NCBI GenBank assembly: GCA_019309115.1
Contig: JAFDGW010000014.1
Coordinates: 1 to 64,000 of the forward strand
Length of the DNA: 64,000 nt
Source: Deltaproteobacteria bacterium
Lineage (GTDB): Bacteria > Desulfobacterota > Syntrophobacteria > Syntrophobacterales > Thermodesulforhabdaceae
Direction of reading: 5' to 3'
The notes under the pieces were generated by a model. The model was not told where the DNA came from. It made no database searches and saw only the letters and a program-made list of their open reading frames with translations. This document shows positions 8,369 through 17,311 of this stretch, piece after piece (position 1 is the stretch's first letter; every line of letters begins with the position of its first letter). The position numbers and the translations under genes are program-made.

Positions 8369-8641
8369 ATGTTGTTTATGGCTATTTTTCAATACGATCC
8401 GGCTGATAGGGATGAGGTAATTGAACAGCGTTTTAAGAATGTCCCAGAATCGTCGGGTGTAAAAATCCTTGGTGAATGGCTCGATCTTTCAGGACACCGG
8501 GCTTTTTGCCTTTTCGATGCAGAGGATGAAACACATCTCGTTACTGCCATTTTTCCCTGGTCCCGTCTCGGGGTTGTGGAAATTGTGCCGGTGATGGAAC
8601 TAGGAAAGGCTTTGAAGTTATACAGAAAACTTTCGAGATAG
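8369..8641 (+). CDS. DUF3303-like small protein
   Basis: A 90-residue protein with the look of a dimeric alpha-beta barrel (DUF3303 type): an initial strand MLFMAIFQYDP, a helix with VIEQRF, then GVKILGEW and a C-terminal VEIVPVMEL segment. Function is unknown. AAGGAG precedes the ATG at good spacing. It lies 26 bases upstream of cobT and may share its transcript. No catalytic residues are evident. Confidence 0.7.
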   Translation: MLFMAIFQYDPADRDEVIEQRFKNVPESSGVKILGEWLDLSGHRAFCLFDAEDETHLVTAIFPWSRLGVVEIVPVMELGKALKLYRKLSR

Positions 8642-8667
8642 GATGGTTCGCATTCGGGAGGTTCTAG

Positions 8668-9729
8668 ATGCAGCGACTGGATGAAATTCTGAAGATGATT
8701 CGTCCGTCCAGTGAGGAATGGAAGGAGAAGGCATGGAAACGGTTGCGTTCTCAGATTCGGCCTAGAGGTTCTTTGGGCAGGCTCGAAGAAATGGCCGCTC
8801 GCCTTGCTGCCATGAGAGAATCCCTTGATGTCCCGCTTCGAAAAAAGGTCATATTCACCATGGCTGGCGATCACGGTGTGGCAGAAGAAGGAGTCAGTGC
8901 TTACCCTCAAGAAGTTACGGCTCAAATGGTTTTCAGCTTTGTGCAGGGTTGGGCATCTATCAATGTGCTTGCAGATCACGCGGGTATAGATGTTCGGGTT
9001 GTGGACATGGGTATAGCTTCGGATCTGCCGGAGGATTGGAATGTAATTCGACGAAAGGTTCGAAAGGGCACTGCTAACTTTACCAAAGGCCCGGCCATGA
9101 CTCGGGAAGAAGCTGAACAGGGACTTGTTGCGGGCGCTGAATTGGTGTTGGACGCGGTGCAAAAAGAGGGCTATCAGCTTATAGGTACCGGGGATATGGG
9201 CATAGCAAACACAACCCCATCCACAGCTATACTTGCAGTGTTTGGAGGTTACGACGTTGAAGGAATAACAGGACGGGGAACAGGCATTGATGACGAAGGT
9301 ATGCAACGTAAAATAGCTGTGATAAAAAGAGGCATTGAGGTTAACAGGCCTGATCCCTCCGATCCTGTTGATGTCCTGGCAAAGGTGGGGGGCTGTGAAA
9401 TTGCCGGTCTTGCCGGTGCGGTTTTGGGTGCGGCGGCTGCCAGAGTTCCTATTGTTTGCGATGGTTTCATAGCTACCGCTGGAGCCCTCGTGGCAGTGCA
9501 TCTTGTGCCGGCCGCCAAAGATTATCTTTTTATATCTCACCGTAGCCAAGAAAAAGGACATGCTTTGATGGCGGATTTGATAGGACTTAAACCCGTTCTT
9601 GACCTGGACATGCGTCTTGGAGAAGGTACAGGATCTGCTTTGGCCATGCCCATCGTTGAAGCATCAGCTCGCGTTCTCATGGATATAAAAACCTTTGAAG
9701 AAGCTGGAGTCACTGATACGGGACATTAA
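8668..9729 (+). CDS. cobT: CobT, nicotinate-nucleotide--dimethylbenzimidazole phosphoribosyltransferase
   Basis: Enzyme of the lower-ligand branch of cobamide synthesis; it makes alpha-ribazole phosphate from a benzimidazole base and nicotinate mononucleotide. At 353 residues the length is normal. Clear motifs are RPRGSLGRLE near the start, MAGDHGVAEEGVSAYP, GTGDMGIANTTPS, and the C-terminal RLGEGTGSALAMP with the catalytic glutamate. A GGGAGG site precedes the ATG. No other cobalamin genes are next to it. A hairpin terminator follows. Confidence 0.97.
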   Translation: MQRLDEILKMIRPSSEEWKEKAWKRLRSQIRPRGSLGRLEEMAARLAAMRESLDVPLRKKVIFTMAGDHGVAEEGVSAYPQEVTAQMVFSFVQGWASINVLADHAGIDVRVVDMGIASDLPEDWNVIRRKVRKGTANFTKGPAMTREEAEQGLVAGAELVLDAVQKEGYQLIGTGDMGIANTTPSTAILAVFGGYDVEGITGRGTGIDDEGMQRKIAVIKRGIEVNRPDPSDPVDVLAKVGGCEIAGLAGAVLGAAAARVPIVCDGFIATAGALVAVHLVPAAKDYLFISHRSQEKGHALMADLIGLKPVLDLDMRLGEGTGSALAMPIVEASARVLMDIKTFEEAGVTDTGH

Positions 9730-9744
9730 TTATGAATTGAAGAT

Positions 9745-9774
9745 GCGGGTCGTTGATTCATAACAGCGACCCGC
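9745..9774 (+). terminator. Terminator after cobT
   Basis: An 8-bp perfect stem GCGGGTCG/CGACCCGC with a 14-base loop, 16 bases after the cobT stop, followed by TTGCATTTTGTT. Confidence 0.7.
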
Positions 9775-9788
9775 TTGCATTTTGTTAA

Positions 9789-9809
9789 AAAAGCGTGTTG
9801 AAAGCTTTT
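9789..9809 (-). terminator. Terminator after the UPF0173 gene
   Basis: Reading the minus strand, AAAAGC, a 9-base loop, then GCTTTT continuing into further T residues; it lies 13 bases past the hydrolase stop codon. Confidence 0.5.
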
Positions 9810-9821
9810 GCAGACCAAGCA

Positions 9822-10520
9822 TTAAAGTGTGATCTCTTCACCTGGTTTTAGAACAATAACTTCCACATCTGGGGTTTTGTTTTTAACCAGCTCTTTGAAT
9901 CGATCTGCACTTTGTTCAAGGATTGGAAAACTTCCAAAATGCATAGGAATAACTTTCTTCGGTTTCATGATCTCCACAGCTTTTGCAGCCTGAATCGGAT
10001 CCATGGTAAATACACCTCCAATAGGAAGAAGAGCACACTCGATGGGATAAATTTCCGCAAGTAGCCTCATGGACTCGAATATTCCTGTATCTCCCGCATG
10101 ATAAATGTTTTTCCCATCCTCCGTGGTAATGATGTATCCAGCAGGGGATGCCGTGGCTGAAGAGTGAAAAGCTTGGGTCATCGTTAACTTTATGCCATCT
10201 ATTTCCGCCGTTCCGCCAATATTCATACCAAAACCACCAAATATAATCTGGCTTTCCGGAACACCTTGTTCTTTAAGGGATTGAGCTGTTTCAACGGGAG
10301 CAACTACTGTGGCACCTGTTTGTTTAGAAAGCTCAACCGTCTGACCTACGTGATCAAAATGATCGTGGGTTACGAGAATTACATCGGCTCTATCGAAATC
10401 AGAAAGCTTCATGGAGCAGGATGGATTTTCGGTAATCCAGGGGTCTATGTAGATTATCTTGCCATTCTGACTTGTAATCTGGAAAAATGCATGCCCTAAC
10501 CATTTTACTTTTACTGCCAT
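9822..10520 (-). CDS. UPF0173-type metal-dependent hydrolase (metallo-beta-lactamase fold)
   Basis: A 232-residue cytoplasmic MBL-fold hydrolase. The dinuclear metal motif appears as THDHFDHVG near residue 52, with the later histidines in AFHSS, HAGDTG and MHFGSFP. The compact size and start MAVKVKWLGHAFFQI fit the UPF0173 family, whose substrate is not established. AGGAGG lies upstream of the ATG. It follows the radical SAM gene on the same strand with a 56-base gap, so they may be co-transcribed. Confidence 0.85.
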   Translation of the reverse strand: MAVKVKWLGHAFFQITSQNGKIIYIDPWITENPSCSMKLSDFDRADVILVTHDHFDHVGQTVELSKQTGATVVAPVETAQSLKEQGVPESQIIFGGFGMNIGGTAEIDGIKLTMTQAFHSSATASPAGYIITTEDGKNIYHAGDTGIFESMRLLAEIYPIECALLPIGGVFTMDPIQAAKAVEIMKPKKVIPMHFGSFPILEQSADRFKELVKNKTPDVEVIVLKPGEEITL

Positions 10521-10576
10521 AGATTCACCTCCTGTTTCATCCGCTCATAGTTAATTATTGACCATCTTGAACTTGT

Positions 10577-11701
10577 CTATGAGACTCCAAGAATATCTGA
10601 ATACGCATGTTTTACAACCCATTGCAGGGAATATATAAATGATTTTGAGTAATGATACGCCTGAAAATTACAAGTGCTAAGGCAATGGGTATTACAGGTG
10701 GATTTTAGTTTTTTTAACCTCTCTGGGTCGAATTTTGGACCTTCGTCAAGGCTTCCCCAATTTTCCGAACTCCCGTACATCTCAAAGCAGGGAGCAAAAG
10801 TGCCGTCAAGTCTTATTACCATTGTAAGTTCACCTGCCCTACAGTTCCAGGGCTTAAGTTTGCCACGGATAAAATCCTTAATAGCCATGAGATGCTCAAT
10901 TGAATTAACCATCGGGTAACCTAACCTGTTTTTCTCTATTAACCAGTCGACAAGCTCGTCAACTTTTTCGTATTCGTCAGGCGTTATCCACCATCCGTCA
11001 TCGTGATGTTTGAAATCTTCGTAGCGTATAGGTGGTGGCTCGTTTATGTGATAGTCAGTAGCGATACCGCGCTTGTATGCTATTTCCGTAAGTATTTTCA
11101 CATCTTCAAGGTTCTTTCTGGTAATATTAATGTTCAAGAAAAGTATGTAACCGTATTCTTTTTCCTTAGCAATGAGATATTCAAACTGGTCACGTATAGA
11201 ATTGAGAGCTTTTGGAAGTCCTGGTTTCGGCTCAACAACGTCAACAGCCAGATTGATTGTAGCCACTCCGGCTTTTCCAATTGCATCCACGAATGCTTCA
11301 TCTACAAGGAACCCGTTTGTCGGAAGATAAACAAAAAACCCTTTTTGGGCGGCGTACCGCGTGAGCTCAATTATGAAGTCCTTGCGTACTAAGGGCTCGC
11401 CGCCCATGTAAGCTAAAACGCGACATCCAATACTTTCAAGCCAATTCACAGCCTTAATGGCCGTTTCCATACTCATGCCGGGAATATGCCTTCCCTGGCT
11501 GTAGCAGTACCTGCAATTTAGATTGCAGTCGAGGTCTGTGTAGAGGTAAGCTAGGACCGGCTTAAAACTTCCGGACTTAGCCTTACCTTTGATATAAGGA
11601 ACAAACCATGACCTGTAAGCTCTGCAGAAGTTGTTGAAATAGTAGAGCTTTGTCTTTCTCGCTATGCCCGTTGAAAGTAGGTCACCAGATAAACTTGTCA
11701 T
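10577..11701 (-). CDS. Radical SAM protein with extra C-terminal cysteines
   Basis: Protein of about 374 residues. The radical SAM cluster motif is CNLNCRYC (CxxxCxxC), followed by MGGEP for SAM binding. Toward the C-terminus lie CRAG, APCFE and CNTHCLSTC, a cysteine pattern suggesting an auxiliary iron-sulfur site as in SPASM or related proteins. The substrate is unknown; an HpnH-like hopanoid or peptide-modifying role cannot be told apart. The start at 11701 is chosen over the one at 11743 because GGAGG is spaced correctly. Confidence 0.8.
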   Translation of the reverse strand: MTSLSGDLLSTGIARKTKLYYFNNFCRAYRSWFVPYIKGKAKSGSFKPVLAYLYTDLDCNLNCRYCYSQGRHIPGMSMETAIKAVNWLESIGCRVLAYMGGEPLVRKDFIIELTRYAAQKGFFVYLPTNGFLVDEAFVDAIGKAGVATINLAVDVVEPKPGLPKALNSIRDQFEYLIAKEKEYGYILFLNINITRKNLEDVKILTEIAYKRGIATDYHINEPPPIRYEDFKHHDDGWWITPDEYEKVDELVDWLIEKNRLGYPMVNSIEHLMAIKDFIRGKLKPWNCRAGELTMVIRLDGTFAPCFEMYGSSENWGSLDEGPKFDPERLKKLKSTCNTHCLSTCNFQAYHYSKSFIYSLQWVVKHAYSDILGVS

Positions 11702-12076
11702 AATTGCTACCTCCATTTGACTCCGAAAGCGACAAACGTTCACTTGATTATAGATATATTAAACCCGCCAACTTACATAGGAAAGCTTTGCGTGATGCTT
11801 TTCTTGAGCGATATCCTACATTCTTCGTGATTTAAGAGCTTTTGGGGCAAGAAGTAAGAGAAGGACAGGGGCAAAATTTACATCTGTGAGCCAGATGAAA
11901 GACATGAATAAGGCTTTACACCCTTGGCGCCCACTCGGCGCAGCTACTCAGTGAGATCCTTTTTTCTAACCAGTCTGTTCCGCACCCTTATTTTCCCGAT
12001 AGAGAAGCAACGAACGCGGCAGATATGCCACGTTCATTGCCTATTCTACCATTTTCAAATTTTCCCTTACATTCCC
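11702..12076. other. Intergenic region between radical SAM and USP genes
   Basis: About 375 bases without a convincing gene. It holds a perfect minus-strand -10 box TATAAT (11752-11747) about 45 bases upstream of the radical SAM gene, without a good -35 at normal spacing, and a strong hairpin at 12007-12040. A 29-codon minus-strand frame around 11811-11900 has no ribosome binding site and is probably chance or a remnant. Confidence 0.5.
12007..12040 (-). terminator. Strong hairpin ending the USP-AOR-aminotransferase operon
   Basis: Fifteen-base arms (12007-12021 and 12026-12040) pair across a 4-base loop with one G-U pair and one mismatch or wobble; on the minus strand TTCTCT follows. It lies 37 bases after the USP stop codon. 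Confidence 0.6.
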
Positions 12077-12490
12077 TCATTTCACAAGGACTACCGGACA
12101 GGATGCATGCACAACCACATACTGTGCAGTGGAGCCGAAAAAAAGCTTCTCCACTTTGGAAGTTTTTCTGACTCCGACGATGATTTCGTCAGCATTGCAA
12201 TCCTGGGCAAATTGAATCAGATCCTTTCCCGGCGACTGTCCTCGGACAAGTAGGTGCGTCTCACAGGGTATATGGTTTTCCTTCAGGATTTCTTCGGCAT
12301 GCCCAAGAAAACCTCGCGCGGCATCTATTTCTTCAATACGCCCTTCATGTCCTTCCGCGACTGAGTACACGACATGGACAAACCCATCGAAATGACGGGC
12401 ATGAAAAATTGCCAATCTTAGGGCTTCCGAAGCTGTCCGTGTACCATCATACCCCAGGACAATAGTAAATTGGCCCACGTTTTCCTCCAT
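12077..12490 (-). CDS. Universal stress protein (UspA family)
   Basis: A 137-residue single USP domain. The N-terminal strand IVLGYDGT and the C-terminal nucleotide-loop region IIVGVRKTSKVEKLFFGSTA match the family; the usual second glycine of the G-2x-G-9x-GS motif is replaced by lysine, so ATP binding may be altered. It starts 3 bases past the AOR stop codon with no clear Shine-Dalgarno, which suggests translational coupling to AOR. It is the last gene of the operon, before a hairpin. Confidence 0.85.
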   Translation of the reverse strand: MEENVGQFTIVLGYDGTRTASEALRLAIFHARHFDGFVHVVYSVAEGHEGRIEEIDAARGFLGHAEEILKENHIPCETHLLVRGQSPGKDLIQFAQDCNADEIIVGVRKTSKVEKLFFGSTAQYVVVHASCPVVLVK

Positions 12491-12493
12491 GAT

Positions 12494-14254
12494 TTACGGG
12501 CTCAGAACGGCCGGTACACCCCTTTCATCCCAGCCGCGAAGACGATAATATTCTTTTATCATCCGTGAAAGCTCGTCAGATGTTATTGTCTTACCATCTT
12601 CAAGGCTATCTTTGAAAAAGCGCTCCGGAAGGGTATCGTCCTCGGGTGTTAGGCCTTCACGCAGGTTGAACCAGCGACACTGATCTGTAACATTAGAAGC
12701 AATAGTTTGGAGTTCGGACTTTTCAAGGGCCTGACCAGTGGTCAATTCAACGATTGTCGTGAGTTCTTCCCACGGATAAAGATCTCTAAAGAAACGACAC
12801 AAAATCAGGCAGTCAAAAAGGGTGCACCGATCTTCAAAATCAACGAACAGCTCAGCTTTTCCTTCGATTTGTTCTGGATCAATCATTCCAGATAGTTCAG
12901 CTTTGTAGAAAGTAGATCGCAGATGACATGCCCCTCGGTCACTTACCGCGTAGGCCAAGCCCATTCCCTTCAGAGCTCGTGGATCGTATCCTGCTGGTTC
13001 GAGACCCTTCACGTGCACTGCCAAAGATTCAAGACCCCATTCAGATGCGGCAACCTTAATTCCTTTTGCTAGAATGTCACCGATCTTTCTTCGGTAAGCT
13101 ATATCTTCAAGGAGACGGGCTACACCGTCGACGTCTCCGTAGTCGAATTTTTCTTTTATTTTTCCTCGTCGGGAAGCCTCAATAGTAAAGGCCGCAAGGT
13201 TGCCCGCCGTGATTGTGTCAAGGCCTAAGCGATCACAGATGTCATTAAGATAGGCGATCTCTTCAATGCTGTCTATCATGCACAGACCACCGAAGGAATA
13301 TATGGTTTCGTACTCAGGACCCTCAATTACCAACCCTTTGTGGCGGCCCTCTGTGACCTCGAGATATTTACCGCACGCCATAAAACAGGTTCTGCAAGCC
13401 CTGGGGCGTACTTTGCAACGGTCTACCATGACCTCGGCACTTATATTACGCCACTTTTCATAACGCCCGCTTGCCCAGTAACGGGTGGGAAAGCCACCGG
13501 CGTTGTTGAGCAGGGCAACCATCATGGGCGTGCCATAGTCGTGGTAAGCCTTAACGGCAGGGTGTTCTTTATATGCTTTGAGCGTCTTGCTGGCGTAAGC
13601 ACGAATTCCCTTGGAGTCTGCTACGGGCCGTTTTTTGCTTCCGTAGAATGCAATGGCTTTTACCTTCTTAGATCCCAGCACTGCTCCCATGCCGCACCGG
13701 CCTGCGGACCGCCAATAATCATTCTCCACAACAGCGAAATGGACCAGGTTTTCTCCGGCAGGGCCAATAACCACGATCCCCACATCTGAGGCATCAAGGC
13801 GCTTTTTTACTTCGTCTTGTGTCCTGTATGTATCAAGGCCCCAGAGATCAGAGGCATCGTGGAATTTTACTCCATTATCGGATATTTCTAGCCACACGGG
13901 CTTATCAGCAACTCCATGTATCACAAAAGCGTCAAAGCCGGTTTTGGACATGCACACAGCAGCACGCCCTCCTGCATAGGATTCCCCGAAAAAGCCCGTA
14001 AGAGGTGATCTCGTGTATATGCCATAACGGCTGTTCCCCCAAATGAGAGTATCCGTTGCCGGACCCAAGGCGAAGATCAAATGATTGTCGGGAGAAAGGG
14101 GATCAACGCCGGCCGGATTTTTCTGAAGAAGAAGCCGGCTGGCCAGCCCTTTCCCTCCAAGAGTCTTTGCTAAATCCCTGTCGTCAATTGACTCTATATC
14201 CCAGGTTCTATCACCTACATTGATTACCAAGCATTGTTTAAAGAAGCCTTTCAT
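12494..14254 (-). CDS. aor: Tungsten-containing aldehyde:ferredoxin oxidoreductase (AOR family)
   Basis: Cytoplasmic tungstopterin enzyme of about 586 residues that oxidises aldehydes to acids with ferredoxin as acceptor. Cluster ligands are seen as CRTCFMAC around the middle with a distant cysteine in DCLILC. Pterin-binding stretches include GPATDT near the N-terminus, GRAAVCMSKTGFDA and RCGMGAVLGSKKVKA. The ATG at 14254 has GAGGG at good spacing; the upstream ATG at 14275 has none. Lying between an aminotransferase and a USP gene, it probably oxidises aldehydes from amino-acid breakdown, which is inference. Confidence 0.93.
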   Translation of the reverse strand: MKGFFKQCLVINVGDRTWDIESIDDRDLAKTLGGKGLASRLLLQKNPAGVDPLSPDNHLIFALGPATDTLIWGNSRYGIYTRSPLTGFFGESYAGGRAAVCMSKTGFDAFVIHGVADKPVWLEISDNGVKFHDASDLWGLDTYRTQDEVKKRLDASDVGIVVIGPAGENLVHFAVVENDYWRSAGRCGMGAVLGSKKVKAIAFYGSKKRPVADSKGIRAYASKTLKAYKEHPAVKAYHDYGTPMMVALLNNAGGFPTRYWASGRYEKWRNISAEVMVDRCKVRPRACRTCFMACGKYLEVTEGRHKGLVIEGPEYETIYSFGGLCMIDSIEEIAYLNDICDRLGLDTITAGNLAAFTIEASRRGKIKEKFDYGDVDGVARLLEDIAYRRKIGDILAKGIKVAASEWGLESLAVHVKGLEPAGYDPRALKGMGLAYAVSDRGACHLRSTFYKAELSGMIDPEQIEGKAELFVDFEDRCTLFDCLILCRFFRDLYPWEELTTIVELTTGQALEKSELQTIASNVTDQCRWFNLREGLTPEDDTLPERFFKDSLEDGKTITSDELSRMIKEYYRLRGWDERGVPAVLSP

Positions 14255-14275
14255 GAGATTAACCCTCGCATACAT

Positions 14276-15586
14276 TTATGTTGTTAATTTTTTTAAAGCG
14301 TCATCGAGAATGGAAAAGCCTTGTTCGAGTTGCTCATCCGTTATGACAAGGGGCATAAGGGTGCGAATAACATTTCCGAAGGCTCCACAGGACAGAATGA
14401 GCAAGCCCTTTTCAAAACAGATTTGAACAAGCTTCTTGGCTTCTTCTGTAGCCGGTTCTTTTGTAGCGCGGTCACGCACCAATTCCATAGCCAGCATGGG
14501 ACCTTTACCCCTCACGTCGCCTATTATTTCATGATTTTTCTGCAACTCTTGCATTCCTTCCAAAATCTTCTGACCTAGAACTTCTGCCCTTTGTAATAAT
14601 CTATCTTCTAACAGAATTTCCAGTACGGCAAGAGCAGCTCTGCAGGCTACTGGGTTTCCACCGTAGGTTCCTCCGAGTCCACCCACATGAGGCTTGCTCA
14701 TTATGTCCGCTCGCCCTGTAACAGCACTCAAGGGCATGCCGGCAGCAAGACTTTTTGCCATGGTTATGATGTCGGGTACCACATTCCAGTGTTCTATGGC
14801 AAAAAACTTTCCGGTTCTGCCCATGCCCGATTGAACTTCGTCTATAATTAGTAATATTCCATACTTATCGCAGATAGCCTTTATTTTCTGGAAATATTCG
14901 GGTGGTGGTGTGATAAAACCACCTTCGCCCTGAATGGGCTCGGCGATGATCGCAGCGGTGCACTCAGGAGCTACCTGCGATATGAAAAATTCTTCTAGGT
15001 AATCGGCACAAGCAATGTTGCAGCTTGGATACTTTAGCCCAAAGTGACATCTGTAACAATAAGCAAAAGGCATTCTGTAGATCTCTGGAGCAAAAGGTCC
15101 AAAGCCAAATTTGTATGGTTTTACCTTACTGGTAAGACTCATGGCGAGAAGTGTACGTCCGTGAAAAGCGTTGTCAAAGCAGATAATTGCCGAACGACCT
15201 GTGGCGTATCTGGCTATTTTTACGGCATTCTCAACAGCTTCTGCGCCGCTGTTGGCAAACATGGTCATTTTAGGAAAATCACCAGGCGTAAGAGAATTGA
15301 GACGTTCAGCAAGTTCAACATACGGTTCGTACATCATTACATGAAAGCACGGATGGACATATTTTTCTGCTTGATCCTTGATTGCATCAATCACCTTTGG
15401 ATGTGAGTGGCCTACGTTCATGACGCCTATGCCACCGGCAAAGTCTATAATTTCTCTTCCGTCCACATCGATAATAACTGCTCCGCGAGCTTCCCTGACA
15501 AACCCTGTGGTAACATTAAACGGTCCCGGGGGTACGTTTGCATTCCTTTTTTCCATAAGAGATTTTACCAATTCAGATAAGGCCAT
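14276..15586 (-). CDS. Class III PLP aminotransferase, 4-aminobutyrate aminotransferase-like
   Basis: About 436 residues, fold-type I class III transaminase. The PLP lysine lies in MAKSLAAGMPLSAV, the preceding IIDEVQSGMGRTG holds the cofactor aspartate, and NSGAEAVENAVKIAR and the tail NVIRTLMPLVI match GabT-like enzymes. An unusual cysteine-rich insert, CYRCHFGLKYPSCNIAC, lies near residue 190. AAGGAG supports the start at 15586. It is the first gene of the operon with AOR, so its product may be an aldehyde (for example a semialdehyde) passed to AOR. The exact amino donor is not known. Confidence 0.88.
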   Translation of the reverse strand: MALSELVKSLMEKRNANVPPGPFNVTTGFVREARGAVIIDVDGREIIDFAGGIGVMNVGHSHPKVIDAIKDQAEKYVHPCFHVMMYEPYVELAERLNSLTPGDFPKMTMFANSGAEAVENAVKIARYATGRSAIICFDNAFHGRTLLAMSLTSKVKPYKFGFGPFAPEIYRMPFAYCYRCHFGLKYPSCNIACADYLEEFFISQVAPECTAAIIAEPIQGEGGFITPPPEYFQKIKAICDKYGILLIIDEVQSGMGRTGKFFAIEHWNVVPDIITMAKSLAAGMPLSAVTGRADIMSKPHVGGLGGTYGGNPVACRAALAVLEILLEDRLLQRAEVLGQKILEGMQELQKNHEIIGDVRGKGPMLAMELVRDRATKEPATEEAKKLVQICFEKGLLILSCGAFGNVIRTLMPLVITDEQLEQGFSILDDALKKLTT

Positions 15587-15659
15587 CTTAAACTCCTTTC
15601 GTGATGTTAGCCAGTCTAATATGCCGGTAAACATGTTTTTCATCACCTTCTTTTTTATT

Positions 15660-15675
15660 TACAAGGAGCGTACCA
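15660..15675 (-). promoter_or_regulatory. Candidate sigma-54 promoter of the aminotransferase-AOR operon
   Basis: The minus strand reads TGGTACGCTCCTTGTA against TGGCACG-N4-TTGCW. The -24 GG is in place; the -12 reads GT instead of GC, which weakens it. It lies 74 bases upstream of the aminotransferase start, on the other side of the shared palindromes from the livK promoter. Confidence 0.45.
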
Positions 15676-15776
15676 CTGTCATGTGAGGGGGCCTAATTAC
15701 CAGTTCTAGCCAGTTTAGCCAGCAGAAGAGCGAGAAGCTAAGACGTTGCGCTAGATGGGGAAGTTAAACCGGCTTT

Positions 15777-15809
15777 ATGCATAGACGCATAAATTATGCA
15801 TGTTGTCAT
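15777..15809. promoter_or_regulatory. Tandem ATGC-N6-GCAT activator sites between divergent operons
   Basis: A perfect ATGC-N6-GCAT palindrome at 15777-15790 is followed by ATGC-N6-TCAT at 15796-15809, centres 19 bases apart. The same motif occurs twice, 20 bases apart, at the regulator/gdhA intergenic region. They lie about 110-135 bases upstream of the predicted livK start site, a typical distance for enhancer-binding proteins. Confidence 0.65.
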
Positions 15810-15886
15810 CAATTGTGGCATATCATGGTTACGTTCAAGGGTGATTTTTGGTGTGAGTCTTAAATATATTACGGTGAGTTAATTGA

Positions 15887-15902
15887 TGGTATGAGTTGTG
15901 CA
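15887..15902 (+). promoter_or_regulatory. Sigma-54 promoter of the livKHMGF operon
   Basis: TGGTATGAGTTGTGCA aligns with TGGCACG-N4-TTGCW with GG and GC at the exact 10-base spacing and three mismatches. The predicted transcript start near 15913 gives a leader of about 60 bases. Confidence 0.65.
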
Positions 15903-15973
15903 TGCAAACCAAACCCAGTCATGTATCTTTGCCAAAAACAAAAATGACATGAAAAAAGCAGGGAGGGATGAGT

Positions 15974-17224
15974 ATGAAGCGTGTATTTACGGTAGGTTTA
16001 TGTATTTTTGGCATGTTGTTAGGGCCATTATTTGGTTTGGCTTACGGTGATGAAGGTAGAAACTATTTTAAAGTGGGAGTTATTACGTCTCTTTCGGGAG
16101 ATCTGGCAACAGGTGGTAACGTGACGAAGAGGGGATATGATCTCTGGGCTCAGGAAGTAAATCGACTTGGCGGCATTGAAATTGATGGGAAAAAATATCC
16201 AGTAAAGCTTGTATATGCAGATGCGCAATCAGAACCTTCTGCAGGGGCATCGGCTGCTGAGAGGCTTGCAACTCAGGAAAAGGTAGATTTCATTCTAGGA
16301 CCTTATTCTTCTGGCGTAACTCTGGCCTGTGCACCGGTTCTCGAGAAGTACAAGATACCCATGATCACCGGTTCGGCAGAGTCACCTATTATCTGGAAAC
16401 AGAAGTTTAGGTACACTTTTGGAACCATTCCACCGGTCAATTATACGGGCTCAACACCAATGAAAACCTTGGCGTCTCTTACCCCTCCTCCAAAAACAGC
16501 CATTATTTTGGGTTCCAATGATGCCTTTTCGAAAGCCACTGCGGAAGCCTTCAAAGCATCTGCCGAAGCTCTGGGAATTAAAATTTTAAAATACGATATC
16601 GTACCTCAGGGGCAAGATCTTACGCCTTATATGGCTGTAGCCAAGGCAACCAGGCCCGACATCATAGCTTTTGGAGGTCATGACGAAGAACTTATCAATT
16701 TGGTGAAAGCTTTGCGCCAGATTAATTACACACCCAAGGCCCTTTTAATGCACTATGGTGTAACTGAACCTGCCTTTGTGGAAGCACTTGGAAAGGATGC
16801 TGAAGGGGTATTTGGCGCCACGGTCTGGACCTCAACTATTCCAACGCACGGGGAAGTTCTGTGGCCTGATGCAAAAAGCTATGCTGAAGCTGCACTCAAA
16901 GCGTTCAATGTTCCCGCTGACTATACTCAGGCGGGTTCATCTGCTGCGGGGATTGCATTCCAAGTTGCTCTTGCTCAAATCAAGGCCACACCCCCACTTT
17001 CTCCCGAGGAAAGAGAGGCCCTCGTTGAAGCATTGGAAAAAATTAATATTCGTACCTTCTACGGCACTGTTAATTTTGCAACCGAAGGTCAGTATTACCA
17101 TGCCAATGTGGGCCTAACGCCATTGACGGTACAGATCCAGAACGGACATACAGCCATCGTTGGACCTCCGGAGTATGCAGAAAGCCCAGCCATTTATCCG
17201 ATGAAACCCTGGAATCAGCGTTAA
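15974..17224 (+). CDS. livK: Branched-chain-type amino acid ABC transporter, substrate-binding protein
   Basis: Periplasmic type-I solute-binding protein of about 416 residues. A signal peptide covers about residues 1-25, with probable cleavage after AYG. The body starts VGVITSLSGDLATGG, typical of Liv/amide-urea binding proteins, with later AERLATQEKVDFILGPYSSG. GGAGGG (15962-15967) is 6 bases from the ATG at 15974, so this is preferred over the ATG at 15968, which directly abuts it. First gene of a five-gene transporter operon. Ligand is not predictable beyond an amino acid or amide. Confidence 0.93.
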   Translation: MKRVFTVGLCIFGMLLGPLFGLAYGDEGRNYFKVGVITSLSGDLATGGNVTKRGYDLWAQEVNRLGGIEIDGKKYPVKLVYADAQSEPSAGASAAERLATQEKVDFILGPYSSGVTLACAPVLEKYKIPMITGSAESPIIWKQKFRYTFGTIPPVNYTGSTPMKTLASLTPPPKTAIILGSNDAFSKATAEAFKASAEALGIKILKYDIVPQGQDLTPYMAVAKATRPDIIAFGGHDEELINLVKALRQINYTPKALLMHYGVTEPAFVEALGKDAEGVFGATVWTSTIPTHGEVLWPDAKSYAEAALKAFNVPADYTQAGSSAAGIAFQVALAQIKATPPLSPEEREALVEALEKINIRTFYGTVNFATEGQYYHANVGLTPLTVQIQNGHTAIVGPPEYAESPAIYPMKPWNQR

Positions 17225-17242
17225 ATGCAAGCTTAGTGAATG

Positions 17243-17274
17243 ATGCCTGGAAGCTATTTGATGCTTCCAGGCAT
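17243..17274 (+). other. Intercistronic hairpin between livK and livH
   Basis: Twelve-base perfect arms, ATGCCTGGAAGC and GCTTCCAGGCAT, with an 8-base loop, 19 bases after livK. No T-run follows, so it more likely stabilises or partly terminates the livK message, raising binding protein over membrane subunits. Confidence 0.6.
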
Positions 17275-17311
17275 AAAATTATAAAGTCTAGAAACAAACG
17301 AGGTAAACGAC

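Noticed and set aside
8389-9561. 390-codon open frame on the minus strand
   Set aside because: It lies opposite cobT and DUF3303, has no family resemblance, and its composition is that of an antisense shadow of real coding sequence.
9745-9774. Cobalamin riboswitch near cobT
   Set aside because: The structured element near cobT lies after the gene and is a simple hairpin; the short region upstream of cobT has no room for a riboswitch.
11811-11900. 29-codon minus-strand hydrophobic frame
   Set aside because: No ribosome binding site and no conserved features; could be the remnant of a membrane protein but cannot be supported.
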